Source of the DNA: Budorcas taxicolor | Taxonomy: Eukaryota > Chordata > Mammalia > Artiodactyla > Bovidae | Assembly: GCF_023091745.1 (NCBI RefSeq) | Contig: NC_068928.1 | Span: forward strand, 10,682,001-10,746,000 | Direction of reading: 5' to 3' | DNA length: 64,000 nucleotides | In this document: positions 35,401 to 45,949 of the stretch, piece by piece | How positions within the stretch are numbered: the stretch's first letter is position 1 | Layout: each line of letters begins with the position of its first letter | The notes under the pieces: generated by a model | What the model saw: only the letters and a program-made list of their open reading frames with translations | Database searches by the model: none | Told to the model about the DNA's origin: nothing | Program-made: the position numbers and the translations under genes

Positions 35401-38400
35401 CTTAAATGCTTGAGGAGGCCAGCCCAAGTAAACGTGCTGTATGCCAGTGAATTCTCAGACATTTGAGGAATGTTACGAACACCCAGCATCTTGAATTCTG
35501 GATGGGGAACTAAATTCTCCATTAAGTCTCCTGCAAAGAAAAAAAATCTGAACTCAGTTCTTAAATTCCATGTTATTTCCGCTGGCTCATATACAACCAC
35601 GACTGGACGGCTTGCGGGGGGACCAAATGTGTTTTCTCCTCCAAGGCTAAAACTGCTTAAATTTCAAAATGTAAATACAATTTCAGAGACAATATGTATG
35701 AATGCTTGATTAATGCTAATGCTTAATCAACTAATGCTTGGTTTGGGCACCTATTTTAGCATGAATGAAAAAAAAACAAAACACACTTTGCCAAAAGGAA
35801 ACAATAATTATTTCTGAGTTAAGAACCTGGAAATGTGAATGAAATATTTAGCTAAACCTCAGGAAAACAAAGTAAGCATTAGAGCTAATACACTTTTATT
35901 GTCATTCCGTGTTCACTAAATGCCCCCTTAGAAATTTTCTTATATCTCTTAATTTTATTTGGTTAAACGATAAGCAGAACCTCTCAACATTAAACTCCAC
36001 TTGGAAAGAAGACAGGATTAGTAATTCTTGAACACAGGAATATGTCTATCTTTAGAACATCATACTTGTAATGAAAGAAAGGCTACTTTGTTTTTCATTC
36101 AGAGCTTACTTATTTTAAAAATATTTTTATCTTACTATATCTTGTATATATTTTATATATTTATAGAAAATACTCCTTTCTAGAGGAGCAAGAAAAATCT
36201 TTTACCATAACATGAAATTTAAATCTTATGGGGACTTCCCTGGTGGTCCAGTGGCTAAGACACTGTACTCCTAATGCGGGGGGACTGGGTTTAATCCCTG
36301 GTCAGCAAACTTGATCCCACATGCTGCAACTAAAGATCCCACGCGCCACAATGAAGACTGAAGATTCTGCATGCCACAACTAAGAGCCTGCACAGCCACA
36401 TAAAGAAATAATACTAAAGAATAAATTTTATGATAACATTGAATGCAAATTCATGGCCTATAGCCTAATGTTAAGAATAAATTCTGATGCAAACATCTAC
36501 AAACTGTTGCACAAATTGATCTTATGGCTAGTGGCGTTTCCTCTAAACGTAAGAAGCCTTTTCTGTAAAGCAGCTAGAGCTGAATTCTGTCACATAGCGT
36601 GTGTAACAAAAAACAATCAGCAAATAATCCCTGAACGCTAACGCACAGATTGTTAAAATCTGTGTTTCCCTCCAGCTTTCTTGTTCACCTGGTCTCATCT
36701 TAAACACTCTTGGCCTTGTCAAACTCTGAGTTTGTGTCCCCACAAATTCCCACAATGCAATCCTCACCTCCAAGGTGATGGCTTTAAGGAGGCGAGGGGG
36801 CCTTGGGGAGGTGAAGTCTCTTTATGAAAGAGACCCCAGAGAGGCCTCTTGCCCCTTTGTGGCATGTGAAGACACAGTGAGAAGATGGCCATCTGTGAAG
36901 ACGGCTTCCAATCAGCTCTCCACAGGCAGTCCAGCGGATTTTTCACAAGGTGGTTATGCCAACAACCTCCTTAAACTCCTTCAGAGGCTTTCCCCTGCTC
37001 TTAGATGAATGAGGCGGCCTTTACACGCTTCCAGGGCCCTACAAGGTCAGCCCCTGCTCACTGCTCTAGCCTCAGGTGTCAGTCATCCCCTGCACCATTC
37101 TCTGTGCTCCAGTGACACTGGATTTCTCTGTCCCTAAAGGGCCATGCTTCCTTCTGCCACAGGGCCTTTGCCCATGCTATTCCTGTCTCCCTCCCTTTGC
37201 TTAGTTAACTCCAAGTCTTCATCCAGCTTTTTGCTCGTGTTAACTTCTTCAAGGGCTGACTTCTTTGCTTCATCAGCCTAAGTCTGGTTCCATTGTGACA
37301 TATTCTCTTGGATCTGCACTCCTTTCCTTCAGCGCATTTAACTCAGTTTTTAATTACACCTTCTTGGCATAATTGTTTAGTGTGAACACAATGTCTATAT
37401 TGGTTCCTCACTGAATCCCCAACATTTAGCATAGTGTCTGGCACATAGCAGGAAGTCAATAAATACTGGTTGAATGAACAGATGTGCAATATGGTAAGTA
37501 CTGTGGAATGCACAGAAATTAACAAGACACAATGTCGCCAAGGAAGTTGCAAATTAGTGGGGACTACAAGACGTGCACATGTCAGACTCCTCCAAGGAAA
37601 CACATGACGCTAATTACAGTGGCGGCATCTGGGAGGGGTCAGAGGGTGACTTACTCTTGATTGCATATTCTTTTGTACTCCTGGAATAAATATGTACATT
37701 TATGTGAGTAACTCTTAAAGGTAAGCAAACACACTTAAAGAAATAATAAAGGCAAAAAACATTAAGTAACATAAAAGAGATACAGAATGCCAAGGGAGCA
37801 CAGGGGTGAAGAACTCGCCTGCCAATGCAGGAGATGCAAGAGACATGGGTTCGATCCCTGGGTCAGGAAGATCTCCTAGAGGAGGGCTTGGCAACCCACT
37901 CTAGTATTCTTGTCTGGAGAATCCCATGGACGGAGGAGCCTTACAGTCCATAGGGTCGCAAAGAGTTGGACATGACTGAAGTGAGCATGCACACACAGGG
38001 AGTTCAGAGCTGGAGGGTTACTTTGGGACTTCCCTGGTGGTCTAGTGGCTAAGACTCCACGCTCCCAATCGCTCCCAATGCAGGGAGCCTGGGTTCAGTC
38101 CCTGGCCAGGAAATTAGATCCCACAGGCTGCACTAAAGATCCTGCATGCCTCAACTAAGATCGGGGCAGCCCAATAAGTGTTAGAAAAGGAAAAAAAAAA
38201 TTATCACTTGAATTGGATCCTAAAGGATGAGTAAGGTTTCAGTAGAGGTGAAGAAGGGAAGCAGGAAGTGATTTTTAAAAGAGAAAACACTGAGCAAAAC
38301 CACCAAAGCAGGAAAGTTCCAGACTGAAGAAGGAAGTGGAGACAGGATGAAAAGCAAGTGGGGAATCTATGCAGAGGAGGCAGAAGGTGACCAAAGTGCC

Positions 38401-41400
38401 AAGTTCAGACTCAGGGCAGAATGTGGAGGCCAGGCTAAGGAATTATGACAAATCTGGCAGGTAATGCGTGAACCACAGCATGGGGGTGAGCAGAATGCGA
38501 GGATTAGATCCGTGCCTTGGGGAGGCTCACTGGGGTCAGTGTGTCAGGAGGACTGATGCCGGGGGGAAGAGGCAGGCAGCAGGAAGGGAAGCAGGGTTAG
38601 GACCACCTTAAGCCAGGGATGTCCATGGAGCTGCGAGCTTCTGTTTTTATGAAACAGAGACGAGAGAAAGAGAGAGAGGCAGAGATTGAGAATAAAAAGA
38701 ACTTTGTATTCAGGGGGAGCACGCAATATCAGTTAAGAGACGCTGACCAACTGAACCAATGTCAGAGAGACAGGGAGGCAGGAAAGAATGCAGACAGCTG
38801 GGAGAGATGGCACCAACAGGTCTGAGCATACTGATGAGATAAGAGGACAGTGGGAGAAATTCAGGCGACAGGAATGGAGGAAGTGGGGGAGGGGAGACAA
38901 GCGGGGGCGGGGGCGCGGAGGGGATGATGAATCCATTCAAAGCATGCTAAATTTGAAGAAGCAGATGCAACTAGGAAAAGTGGGATAGGCAACCATTTGG
39001 GAAAGAGGGTAGGACTGAGACGTATAGATTCCCGGGTCCTTTGCATCTGGATGGTTTGAATGGATAAAGCACCACTTGACAAATAAACTGAAAAAGAGTG
39101 GTGGGTTTTATTGCACAATGATGAAAATGATGGTTCTGCAACTTTGTGAATATGTTAGAAAACACTGATGTGCGTATTTTAAATGGGTGAGTTGTATGGT
39201 ATGTGAATTATATCTCAAAATTATTTTTAAAAATAGGGAAGGAAAAAAAAAAGAAAAAGAAGAGAAAAGGCCCTGAAGAATGGAATAAGCGGAAGGTTCT
39301 GAAGTGAGGGAGATGTGAGTATATCTTCAGGTAGAGGGGAGAGCCAGAGAAGAACAGCTTTGAGGCTTTCACAACATCAGACTTCTCTACAAATAACCCA
39401 CAGGGGCACAAATACCTAGTGGATTTCTCCTGTAGTGAAATGAGCCTTCCCCGGAGTAAGTAGGCTGGAACACACTTCCCAGCTGATGTGCGAGGACTTG
39501 ATTTATATCACAGAAGGAGATCTGCTTGATATTCATCAGCTTTGCACAGATCTTATGAACAGCATCGTTCTCATGAACAAGGAGGGCGTCTGAAGATCGG
39601 TACAAGTGAGAAAGTGTCAAAATGGAGTTGTAGTTCTGAACAATCACCTGGAGAGGAAAAGGCCACGAATAAGAAAGACAGGAGAAGGACTTCCCTGGTA
39701 GTCCACTGGCTAAGACTCACATTCTCAATGCGGGGGCCAGGGTTCGTGCCCTGGTCAGGGAACTAGAACCCACATGCTGAAACTAAAGATCCCATGAGCC
39801 ACAGCTAAGACCTGGAGCAGGCAAATTAATAAACAGTAAAAAAAAAAAAAAAGAAAGAAAGAAAAAAAAAAGGGAGGAGAGAATAGCAGTTAAGAGGGCA
39901 TCTTACCTAGGTTCAAATCCTGGCTCTTCCACTTCCTAGCTATATGATCTTAGATAAGCTACATAATCTCTCTGTGTCTCAGTTTCCTCATTTGTAAAAC
40001 GGGGATAATAATTATACCAGCCTCTTAAGAGTTCTCAGAATTAATGTCAGAATACCAGTAAAGCACTTAGAATAGTGCCCTGTGTACAGTGAGGGTTCAG
40101 TAAACGATGACTACACTATTACTTTCGCTGTTACTATCGTACTTTCTACCTCATCTCCTCCTGTGACTTATTTCATCTCCGCTTTATTATTTCTCCCGCT
40201 AGGCTGATCAACAGCAAATTGACTTACATAGAAATGTCCTCTCAGTGGAAAGAAATGAAAATTCTTTGAAGGCTGGCAATAGCAGGATGAGGTCAAGGTC
40301 CCTGCTTTACAGGCAGTAGCCAAAGGGACTGACCCAGGAATGGGTTTCTGAGAGAAGCTACACAGTTTTCTTCTTTGGAATTTTTATAAATAAGGACACC
40401 TCATTTGCTTGGCAAAGTTTAAACAAAGTTAAATGAGTTGTTCATCAAAGTACCATACTGTATACTCACACCTGACACAATAACTTAACATTTCCCAAGA
40501 ACAGATGAGATAGATCTTTTACGTACATTTGTTTTAATCGCAAAGACTACAAAACAGAAATTTTTAAATTGACGTGTTCATACCTCACCAGTTCCATAAG
40601 GCCATATAATCTGATTCATTTTCAAAGCGCTTGAGTACTGATCTTGTAAGTTCTGAGTAACGAAGGCTCCTAGCCCGGATCCAGTGCCTCCAGCCATACT
40701 CATTATGATGAAAAAGCCACTCAAAGAATCGCATTTCTCCACTTCCTTCCGGATTAGGTTCATTATAGATTCTTCATGCCTGGGTCCATGAACAGAGTAT
40801 CTATGCAGTGCAAAACAAACATCTTCCAATTTAACCAGAGAGATGGATTGCAGAGAAAGGTACAGGAGAGAGAAGGCTTTCTAAACCTATGCAAGTGAAC
40901 TACCTCTCATGAGACATACAGGTACCCTGAGTGACCAAATTTTATATACACAAGTTAAGGGGACCTCCTTGGTAGCCCAGTGGTTAAGATTCTGTGCTCC
41001 CAAAGTAGGGGGCACAGGTTGGATCCCTGGTTGGAGAACTAAGATCTTGCATGTGACATAGAAGGGCCTAAAGATAACAATAATAACATACAACAAAAAC
41101 AAAATGAAAAAATAGAAGAAGAAAATAATAAGATACACAAGTCAAACAGTTTTTAAAAGCGAATAGGACTGCCAGGAAAGTCAATTTACTGGGAATAGAA
41201 AATTCTCTGTAATAGGCCACTCCTTTGGCTAGAATTACCAGGTGATTCTAAAGATTTCAGTTCAGTTCAGTCACTCAGTCATGTCCGACTCTTTGCAAGC
41301 CCATGGACTGCAGCACACCAGGCTTCCCTGTCCTTCACCAACTCCCAGAGCTTACTCAAACTCATGTCCATCGAGTTGGTGATGCCATCCAACCATCTCA

Positions 41401-44400
41401 TTCTCTGTCGTCCCCTTCTCCTCCTGCCTTCAATCTTTCCCAGCATCAGGGTCTTTTCCAATGAGTCAGCTCTTCGCATCAGGTGGCCAAAGTATTGGAG
41501 TATTGGAGTTTCAGCTTCAACATCGGTCCTTCCAATGAATATTCAGGACTGATCTCCGTTAGGATGGACTGTTTGGATCTCCTTGCAGTCCAAGGGACTC
41601 TCAGTCTTCTCCAACACCACAGTTCAAAAGCATCAATTCTTCGGTGCTCAGCTTTCTTTATGGTCCAACTCTCACATCCATACATGACTACTGGAAAAAC
41701 CATAGCTTTGACTAGATGGACCTTTGTTGACAAAGTAATGTCTATGCTTTTTAATATGCTATTTAGGTTGCATAGCTTTTCTTCCAAGGAGCAAGCGTCT
41801 TTTAATTTTAAGGCTGCAGTCACCATCTGCAGTGATTTTGGAGCTCAAGAAAAGAGTCTCTCACTGTTTCCATTGTTTCCCCATCTATTTGCCATGAAGT
41901 GATGGGACCAGATGCCATGATCTTAGTTTTCTGAAGCCAACTTTGAGCTTTAAGCCAACTTTTTCACTCTCCTCTTTCACTTTCATCAAGAAGCTCTTTA
42001 GTTCTTCTTTGCTTTCTGCCATAAGGGTCATGTCATCTGCATATCTGAGGTTATTGATATTTCTCCTGGCAATCTTGATTCCAGCTTGTGTTTCATCTAG
42101 CCCAGCATTTCACATGATGTACTCTGCATGTAAGTTAAATAAGCAGAGTGATAATATACAGCCTTGACGTACTCTTTTGTTGATTTGGAACCAGTCTGTT
42201 GTTCCATGTCCAGTTATAACTGTTGTTTCTTGACCTGCATACAGATTTCTCAGGAGGCAGGTCAGGTGGTCTGGTATTCCCATCTCTTTAAGAATTTTCC
42301 AGTTTGTCAATAAAGCAGAAGTAGATGTTTTTCTGGAACTCTCTTGCTTTTTCGAGGATCCCATGGATGTTGGCAATTTGATCTCTGGTTCCTCTGCCTT
42401 TTCTAAATGCAGCTTGAACATCTGGAAGTTCACGGTTCAGGTGCTATTGAAGACCAGCTTGGAGAATTTTGAGCATTTCTTTGCTAGCACATGAGATGAG
42501 TGTGAATCTACAAGATTATGGTACAACATAATCTTCAATATTCATAACAATACTCCAAAAGCAGGAATTCTAACTTTGCCACACATTAAAATCACCTCGG
42601 GAAGCTTTGAAAAATTCCAACATTCAGACTTCATCCCAAACCTATTAAATCAGAATTTCCGGATGTGAGCCCTAGGCACTGGTATTTTCTAAAGAATTCA
42701 GGCAATACTACTGTGTAGTCATATTCCCTATTAACTGGAATACTTGCCAGATAAAGATACTGTATCAATAATAAGTTAGCTGGCAGAATAACAGTGAAGA
42801 AGTGGAAACCCTTCTACAAAAGATCCTTGGTTTCAGCAGTATCTAGACCTGAAGCATATAGAAAGGTGAGACAGAACGAGTGACTTCTGGGTGAAGTCAC
42901 ACTCTAAATGTTAAAACAGAAATTCAAAGTTTGGTATGGGAATGCAGGAGACATGGGTTTGATCCCTGGTCAGGAAGATATCCTGGAGAAGGAAACGGCA
43001 ACCCACTCCAGTATTTCTGCCTGGGAAATCACATAGACAGAGGAACCTGGTGGGCTACTGTCCACGGGGTCGCAAAAGAGTCAGACACAGCTAAGTGGCT
43101 AAAGAACAACGTTTAGTATATCAACTGTGCAGTTATAACTACACTATTCATCAACTGTGCAGCTGTATCTAAACTGAAAAGCATGAGGAATCATTCTTAC
43201 CCATAGGCCCAGTTGTTTCCAGAACCTTGTTTTTGACAGAAGCATGAATGCTGGCCATATTTCCATCGGCCAGAACGGGCAGCCTTTGACAGTGTTTGAT
43301 TGATAACTTTAGGTTCCATGTCAACAAGGACAGCACGAGCAAGTGGAACTAGAGAAGGAAAAAAAGATCAAAAGAAAAATAATGCATATAATCTTATTTG
43401 GGGTAACTCAGAGCATAAACTTCTCTAAATTAAAAAAAAAATTCAAAGATTGAGAATAGAAAGATGTTATTCTGCTTAGAAACTGAGGTGGGCAGCAGCA
43501 GGTAGATGCAGATGGTTCATCTGCCCAGCATTCTGCTGGCAGGCTGAATAAATATGGGCTAAAACGATGACTGGGTCAGGTCTACAAACACCTATTGAGT
43601 GCTTACAATGTGCTATGTACTATGCTACAAACACAGAGATGAAGACAGGATCAATCCAGCCCGAGGAGAACCAGGGAGGGCGGCAAAACACAGCAACACT
43701 GAATCATGAAGTGATGTGATGGGACCCAGAACAAATCCACAGTAACAGAGGCACATATTCAGAAGCACAAAATGCCAACCATCTCAGGATTATTGAAGCA
43801 GAAGATGGAGACAGTGGGTGTAAGAAACGATGGACAGGATTGGAAGCAGGCAGGGCTCAGATATTAGAAGTCCTAATACACAATGCTAAAAACCTTGAAA
43901 CTTGTTTTTCAGCCAATGAGAAACCACTGGAAACGTTCAAGGATGAAAGGAATAGTCACATGTCTTTTTTTTTTATGTCAGATGTCTTTATTATTTTTTT
44001 AAACAGCTTTTTACTACATTTATTTCTTTACTTACTGTTAAGTAAGTTTAAGTTAAGTACTTATTGTTAAGCAAGTAAGCAAGGCATGTGGGATTGTAGT
44101 TTCCCAACCAAGGACAGAACTGGCACTCCCTGCCGCAGAAGTGTAAAGTTTTAACCTCTGGACCACCAAGAAGTCCCTAAGATGTCTTTTTGAATACAGC
44201 AGTGTGGAGGATAGATGTGATAGACACAGGAGACCAGGCAGGGAAATTCAGAAGGAGTGTCTTGAAACAATCCAGATGAGGAAGGACAAGAGCCAGAACT
44301 AAGGCAATGACAGCAAAGATGGAGAGGGGAGAGGCGTTTCAAGGGACATGTAGGAGATAAACTAAGCGGATCTGAACGTAGGCAGTAGGAACAAAGTTTT

Positions 44401-45256
44401 AAGGGAAAAACAATGCATGCCCTCGGGTATGGAGATGTTGAGTTTGAGGTACACAGGAGAGACACAGGTGATGTTCACTAACCAGTCTGCAGCTTGGAAG
44501 AGATGCTAGGCTACAGATTTGAGAATAATCAGTATGAAAGATGGAGCAACATTTGAGAGTCACTGAATTCACCCAGAGAGAACTATACAAGTGGGGAAGA
44601 TGCTGAGATGCAAGCACTAGAAAAGAAAAGTTCAGTGACTAGGAAGAAGGAGTCTCAAGGAGGGAGTTTTATAGTTAATGTTATCAAATCTGGTAGAGAA
44701 GTTAAGTGAATTAACAAAAAGAAAAACAGTTACTGGCTCTAGTAATTAGGAGATCACTGGGAATTTTTCATGGGACAGCTTCATTGGTATTGTAAAGCAG
44801 AAGCAGGCTTATAATTGGTAAAGAGGGTTCTCCTTTGAGAATCTTAGTTGAGAAGGAAGGAAAAAAGCTATAGTCAAGAGACAAGTTTTATTTGGTTGGT
44901 TGGTTTTAGATTGGCAAGATTTGAGCAAGCTCATGGCCTGAGGACATGATGTCACTGGAGAGCGAAAGCTTAACACAAAAACAAAGGGCTGAGAACAAAA
45001 TCATTCTGCTGCAAGATCAAGGGGGTTCAGACACCATGTGCAGGGCCTGGCCTTGAAGAGACTGGTTATGTGGACCACACATACCTCCATTTTCCTCCTC
45101 ACTGAAGAACCTTTCTTTGCAAGATGCTTGATATGCCTCATTCTCCCTTTTAGAGCAGAGTCCTCGGGGACAGTGTGAGTCATTAAATAAAGCATCAAAC
45201 ACTTCAAAACCAATCTGATTGCCACACTGACCAAGCTGCACTGTTACTATTGACAT
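23315..45256 (-). CDS. TUBD1: TUBD1, delta-tubulin, complete coding sequence in 8 exons
   Basis: Delta-tubulin, a centriole/basal-body tubulin needed for stable triplet microtubules. Coding exons in transcript order: 45256-45085, 43348-43201, 40800-40584, 39647-39416, 35530-35366, 27203-27063, 25395-25212, 23417-23315. Lengths 172+148+217+232+165+141+184+103 total 1362 nt, which is 453 codons plus TGA, with every junction in phase and GT/AG borders. The start MSIVTVQLGQCGNQIG holds the tubulin nucleotide-binding N-terminus. The GTP-binding loop reads AGGTGSG at residues 143-149, where alpha/beta-tubulins usually have GGGTGSG; the Ala is normal for this family. The end is SYCNL. I chose the ATG at 45254-45256, one base inside the exon after the acceptor, so a noncoding first exon must lie upstream. 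No frameshift or premature stop. Length equals human TUBD1. Confidence 0.97.
23637..23992 (+). mobile_element. CHR-type SINE interrupted by Bov-tA
   Basis: 5' piece GGAATTCCCTGGTGGTCCAG and 3' piece TTCATCCCTGGCTGGGGAAC with an A-tail, split by the insertion at 23666-23890. In a TUBD1 intron. Confidence 0.8.
23666..23890 (+). mobile_element. Bov-tA SINE nested in CHR SINE
   Basis: Flanked by TGGTTAGG at 23658-23665 and 23891-23898, a target duplication inside the older CHR head. Confidence 0.85.
24635..24800 (-). mobile_element. MIR SINE
   Basis: ATTATCATCTCATTTTAACC and the following degraded core in reverse MIR order. Confidence 0.55.
24809..25143 (+). repeat. old LTR relic, MaLR-like
   Basis: Begins GTCTGAATGTGTTCCCCC; the 3' end AATAAACTTCTGTGGTTTAT AAGCCACCCA then GGCAGCCCAAACAGGCTAAG resembles mammalian MaLR LTR ends. 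No internal retroviral coding. Family uncertain. Confidence 0.5.
25212..25395 (-). CDS. TUBD1: TUBD1 coding exon 7
   Basis: 184 nt. Encodes GAFKDPALYTSWLEPVHAFS through GKAWNMFAS. Acceptor actctag, donor GTAAGT. Confidence 0.95.
26066..26285 (+). mobile_element. Bov-tA SINE
   Basis: GGGGCTTTCCTCATGGCTCA head, GTTGGATCCCTGGGTTGGGA, BovA body. Confidence 0.9.
26752..26850 (+). mobile_element. bovine-type L1 3' end
   Basis: TGTACACCTGAAACTAACAC then AACTATACTCCAATAAAAAT, the ruminant L1 terminus. Confidence 0.8.
26893..27003 (+). mobile_element. CHR-type SINE next to TUBD1 exon 6
   Basis: TTCCTGGTGGTTCAGTGGTT head, GGTTCGATCCGTAGCCAGGG. Ends 60 bp from the exon 27063-27203 donor. Confidence 0.8.
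27063..27203 (-). CDS. TUBD1: TUBD1 coding exon 6
   Basis: 141 nt. Encodes IDWQVRPPVSGLPPLGKMSV through RGKDVHSADV. Acceptor ttggtag, donor GTGAGC. A CHR SINE ends 60 bp beyond the donor. Confidence 0.94.
27430..28400 (+). mobile_element. L1 3' region split by a BovB
   Basis: Left part ends TACTGTGAGTCCATTTATAG; right part resumes GTCTAGAAAAGGCAAAATCA and GGTGGTGGTTACACGGTAGT, consecutive segments of an L1 3'UTR. Confidence 0.75.
27568..28159 (+). mobile_element. BovB LINE 3' fragment inserted in L1
   Basis: Encodes the BovB ORF2 C-terminus (VMYGCESWTIKKAEHQRIDA) and ends GAGAGACTGAACTGAAC. Flanking ATAGGAC at 27561-27567 and 28160-28166. Confidence 0.9.
28637..28786 (+). mobile_element. 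L1 ORF2 3' fragment
   Basis: ACATTTCCCCAAAGAAGATA, then CATGAAAAGATGCTCAACAT, a hallmark of L1 ORF2 near its end. Confidence 0.8.
29322..29869 (+). mobile_element. BovB 3' fragment inside Tigger
   Basis: AAAAGACACTTGCTCCTTGG to ACAACTGAGAGACTG. ATCCCAA repeats at 29315-29321 and 29870-29876. Confidence 0.88.
30107..30395 (+). mobile_element. CHR-type SINE inside Tigger
   Basis: GGACTGTCCTGGTGGTCCCA head, GCGCCACAACTAGAGAAAGC body, A-rich tail. Diverged duplications: AATAGTAATGTCAAAG before it and TATAGTAACATCAAAG after it. Confidence 0.82.
31095..31261 (+). mobile_element. L1 3' fragment
   Basis: GAAAACTATGCAGCTACTGA then GAAAAAAGCAGAACAAAAAA, L1 3'UTR-like; a BovB fragment abuts it. Confidence 0.55.
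31262..31460 (+). mobile_element. BovB fragment, internally deleted
   Basis: AAGGCTATGGTTTTTCCAGT jumps to GAGATGGCTAGATGGCATCA, skipping several hundred bases of BovB, and ends TGAACTGAACTGAA. Confidence 0.85.
31553..32188 (+). mobile_element. BovB LINE 3' fragment
   Basis: Continuous ORF2 C-terminal coding (DGETVETVADFTFWGSKITA onward) for about 140 codons, then the noncoding 3' end ACTGAGTGACTGAACTGAA. Confidence 0.92.
33000..33219 (+). mobile_element. BovB 3' terminal fragment
   Basis: CTGGCCACCTGATGTGAAGA to CAAAACTGAGTGGCTGAAC. Confidence 0.88.
34990..35090 (-). mobile_element. possible L1 3' end fragment
   Basis: TACTTTACATACAATGTGAT then GAGTTCTGACAACTTG resemble an inverted L1 3'UTR. 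Confidence 0.35.
35158..35181. repeat. poly-T tract beside TUBD1 exon 5
   Basis: About 23 consecutive T, 185 bp from the exon donor. Confidence 0.7.
35366..35530 (-). CDS. TUBD1: TUBD1 coding exon 5
   Basis: 165 nt. Encodes GDLMENLVPHPEFKMLGVRN through LISNAKMEEG. Acceptor tttgcag, donor GTAAAG. Confidence 0.95.
36232..36415 (+). mobile_element. CHR-type SINE
   Basis: GGGGACTTCCCTGGTGGTCC head, GATCCCACATGCTGCAACTA body. Confidence 0.9.
36705..36905 (+). repeat. old LTR relic related to 24809-25143
   Basis: GTGTCCCCACAAATTCCCAC, then AAAGAGACCCCAGAGAGGCC and AAGACACAGTGAGAAGATGG; truncated. Confidence 0.45.
37015..37480 (+). mobile_element. L2 LINE 3' end
   Basis: CTGCCACAGGGCCTTTGCCC and the terminal CTGGCACATAGCAGGAAGTC AATAAATACTGGTTGAATGA are diagnostic of L2. 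Confidence 0.85.
37803..37999 (+). mobile_element. Bov-tA SINE
   Basis: GGGTTCGATCCCTGGGTCAG, BovA body ending AGTTGGACATGACTGAAG. Confidence 0.9.
38026..38200 (+). mobile_element. CHR-type SINE
   Basis: GGACTTCCCTGGTGGTCTAG head with a 10-bp internal tandem duplication (CGCTCCCAAT twice). Confidence 0.88.
39095..39232 (+). mobile_element. L1 3' end
   Basis: GTTGTATGGTATGTGAATTA then TATCTCAAAA, an old L1M terminus. Confidence 0.5.
39416..39647 (-). CDS. TUBD1: TUBD1 coding exon 4
   Basis: 232 nt. Encodes VIVQNYNSILTLSHLYRSSD through SFHYRRNPLG. Acceptor ctctccag, donor GTATTT. Confidence 0.95.
39687..39875 (+). mobile_element. CHR-type SINE with long A-rich tail
   Basis: GGACTTCCCTGGTAGTCCAC head; A-rich tail at 39838-39872. 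Forty bases from TUBD1 exon 39416-39647. Confidence 0.88.
39884..40115 (+). mobile_element. near full-length MIR SINE
   Basis: GGTTCAAATCCTGGCTCTTC, TCTGTGTCTCAGTTTCCTCA and AGTAAAGCACTTAGAATAGT in MIR order. Confidence 0.88.
40584..40800 (-). CDS. TUBD1: TUBD1 coding exon 3 (GTP-binding loop)
   Basis: 217 nt. Encodes YSVHGPRHEESIMNLIRKEV through MNQIIWPYGTGE and includes the tubulin signature GGTGSG at residues 144-149. Acceptor gcatag, donor GTATGA. Confidence 0.96.
40960..41130 (+). mobile_element. CHR-type SINE
   Basis: GGGGACCTCCTTGGTAGCCC head, GGTTGGATCCCTGGTTGGAG, then an A-rich tail. Confidence 0.8.
41257..42501 (-). mobile_element. BovB LINE, 5'-truncated, RT motif A deleted
   Basis: Minus-strand BovB whose 3' end is at 41257. 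Flanked by GTGATTCTAAAGATT (41242-41256) and GTGAATCTACAAGATT (42502-42517), a diverged target duplication. Compared with the copy at 62431 it lacks about 35 bp near 42303, covering the first catalytic RT motif, and also shifts frame. Confidence 0.9.
42940..43112 (+). mobile_element. Bov-tA SINE
   Basis: GGGTTTGATCCCTGGTCAGG and BovA body; the head is partly missing. Confidence 0.88.
43201..43348 (-). CDS. TUBD1: TUBD1 coding exon 2
   Basis: 148 nt. Encodes PLARAVLVDMEPKVINQTLS through GSGNNWAYG. Acceptor ttctctag, donor GTAAGA. Contains the tubulin DMEP motif. Confidence 0.95.
43570..44990 (+). repeat. old mammalian interspersed repeat, family unresolved
   Basis: CCTATTGAGTGCTTACAATG opening, GAGAAACCACTGGAAACGTT, then GAGATGTTGAGTTTGAGGTA follow the order of a widespread old mammalian repeat I recognise but cannot name. 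Interrupted by a CHR SINE. Confidence 0.4.
43990..44179 (-). mobile_element. CHR-type SINE with target duplication
   Basis: Reverse head CTGGACCACCAAGAAGTCCC. AGATGTCTTT at 43980-43989 and 44180-44189 flanks it. Confidence 0.82.
45085..45256 (-). CDS. TUBD1: TUBD1 coding exon 1 (start codon)
   Basis: 57 codons plus one base, MSIVTVQLGQCGNQIG to SEEENG. Donor is GTATGT. The exon begins one base upstream of the ATG after acceptor tttctcag, so the 5'UTR is split by an intron. Confidence 0.96.
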
Positions 45257-45949
45257 GCTGAGAAACAAACCAAAACAAACTCCTTCGAAAAAATGAGCAA
45301 TCTGTAATAGAAAATATATGGTCTTAGAGAACCACTACATTACCAACAAAGAACAAACAAAATATGTTAACACACATCAATAAAAATATATAATTTGTAA
45401 ATACTATATATAGATAAAATACCTATGTTGTTTAAGGAGCCAATCATTCAAGGAAGTTGTTCTTTTTCTGTATATGGTTTTGGGACTTGGGACTGCTGTA
45501 CCCAAATCCATTCATATATAGCTCAATAGTTTCCAAAATCTCACGTGTAATCGCAACTTTCTAAGCATGTGTTTAAAACAAACAAAACAAAGTGAATTCT
45601 GGTTGAAGTAATTTGTAGTATCCACTTCACACCAAAGGAACATAGAAAATGCAAAAGTGAGCTCAACGGTAGCACATTTAATTAACGTTAATTTTCTCGT
45701 TTCTAAATAACGACTTTTTCTTTCCAGCAATCAACTTTCTGTACTGGTAACCTCATAACACTTACAAGAAAGTCTTTGTATTTAGCTCAGATAAGACAGC
45801 AAGGAAGACGAGGCTTGGAGGGGAAAAAAAAAAAGGAGAAATAATAGAGCAAGTATCCACTACTTTTAATAATGAAAAGAGACAGTTTTTGGTAAAGACC
45901 TTACCACGGGGTCTATGCAGCATTGGAAGGAGCCGTGGCTTGTAAGCCA

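Larger units (their letters stand above)
35531..45084 (-). other. TUBD1: remaining TUBD1 introns upstream of coding exon 5
   Basis: Introns 35531-39415, 39648-40583, 40801-43200 and 43349-45084. Listed elements: CHR, LTR, L2, Bov-tA, MIR, a 1.2 kb BovB (-) and an old interspersed repeat. Purine-rich unique sequence at 38.2-38.95 kb has no recognised function. Confidence 0.7.
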
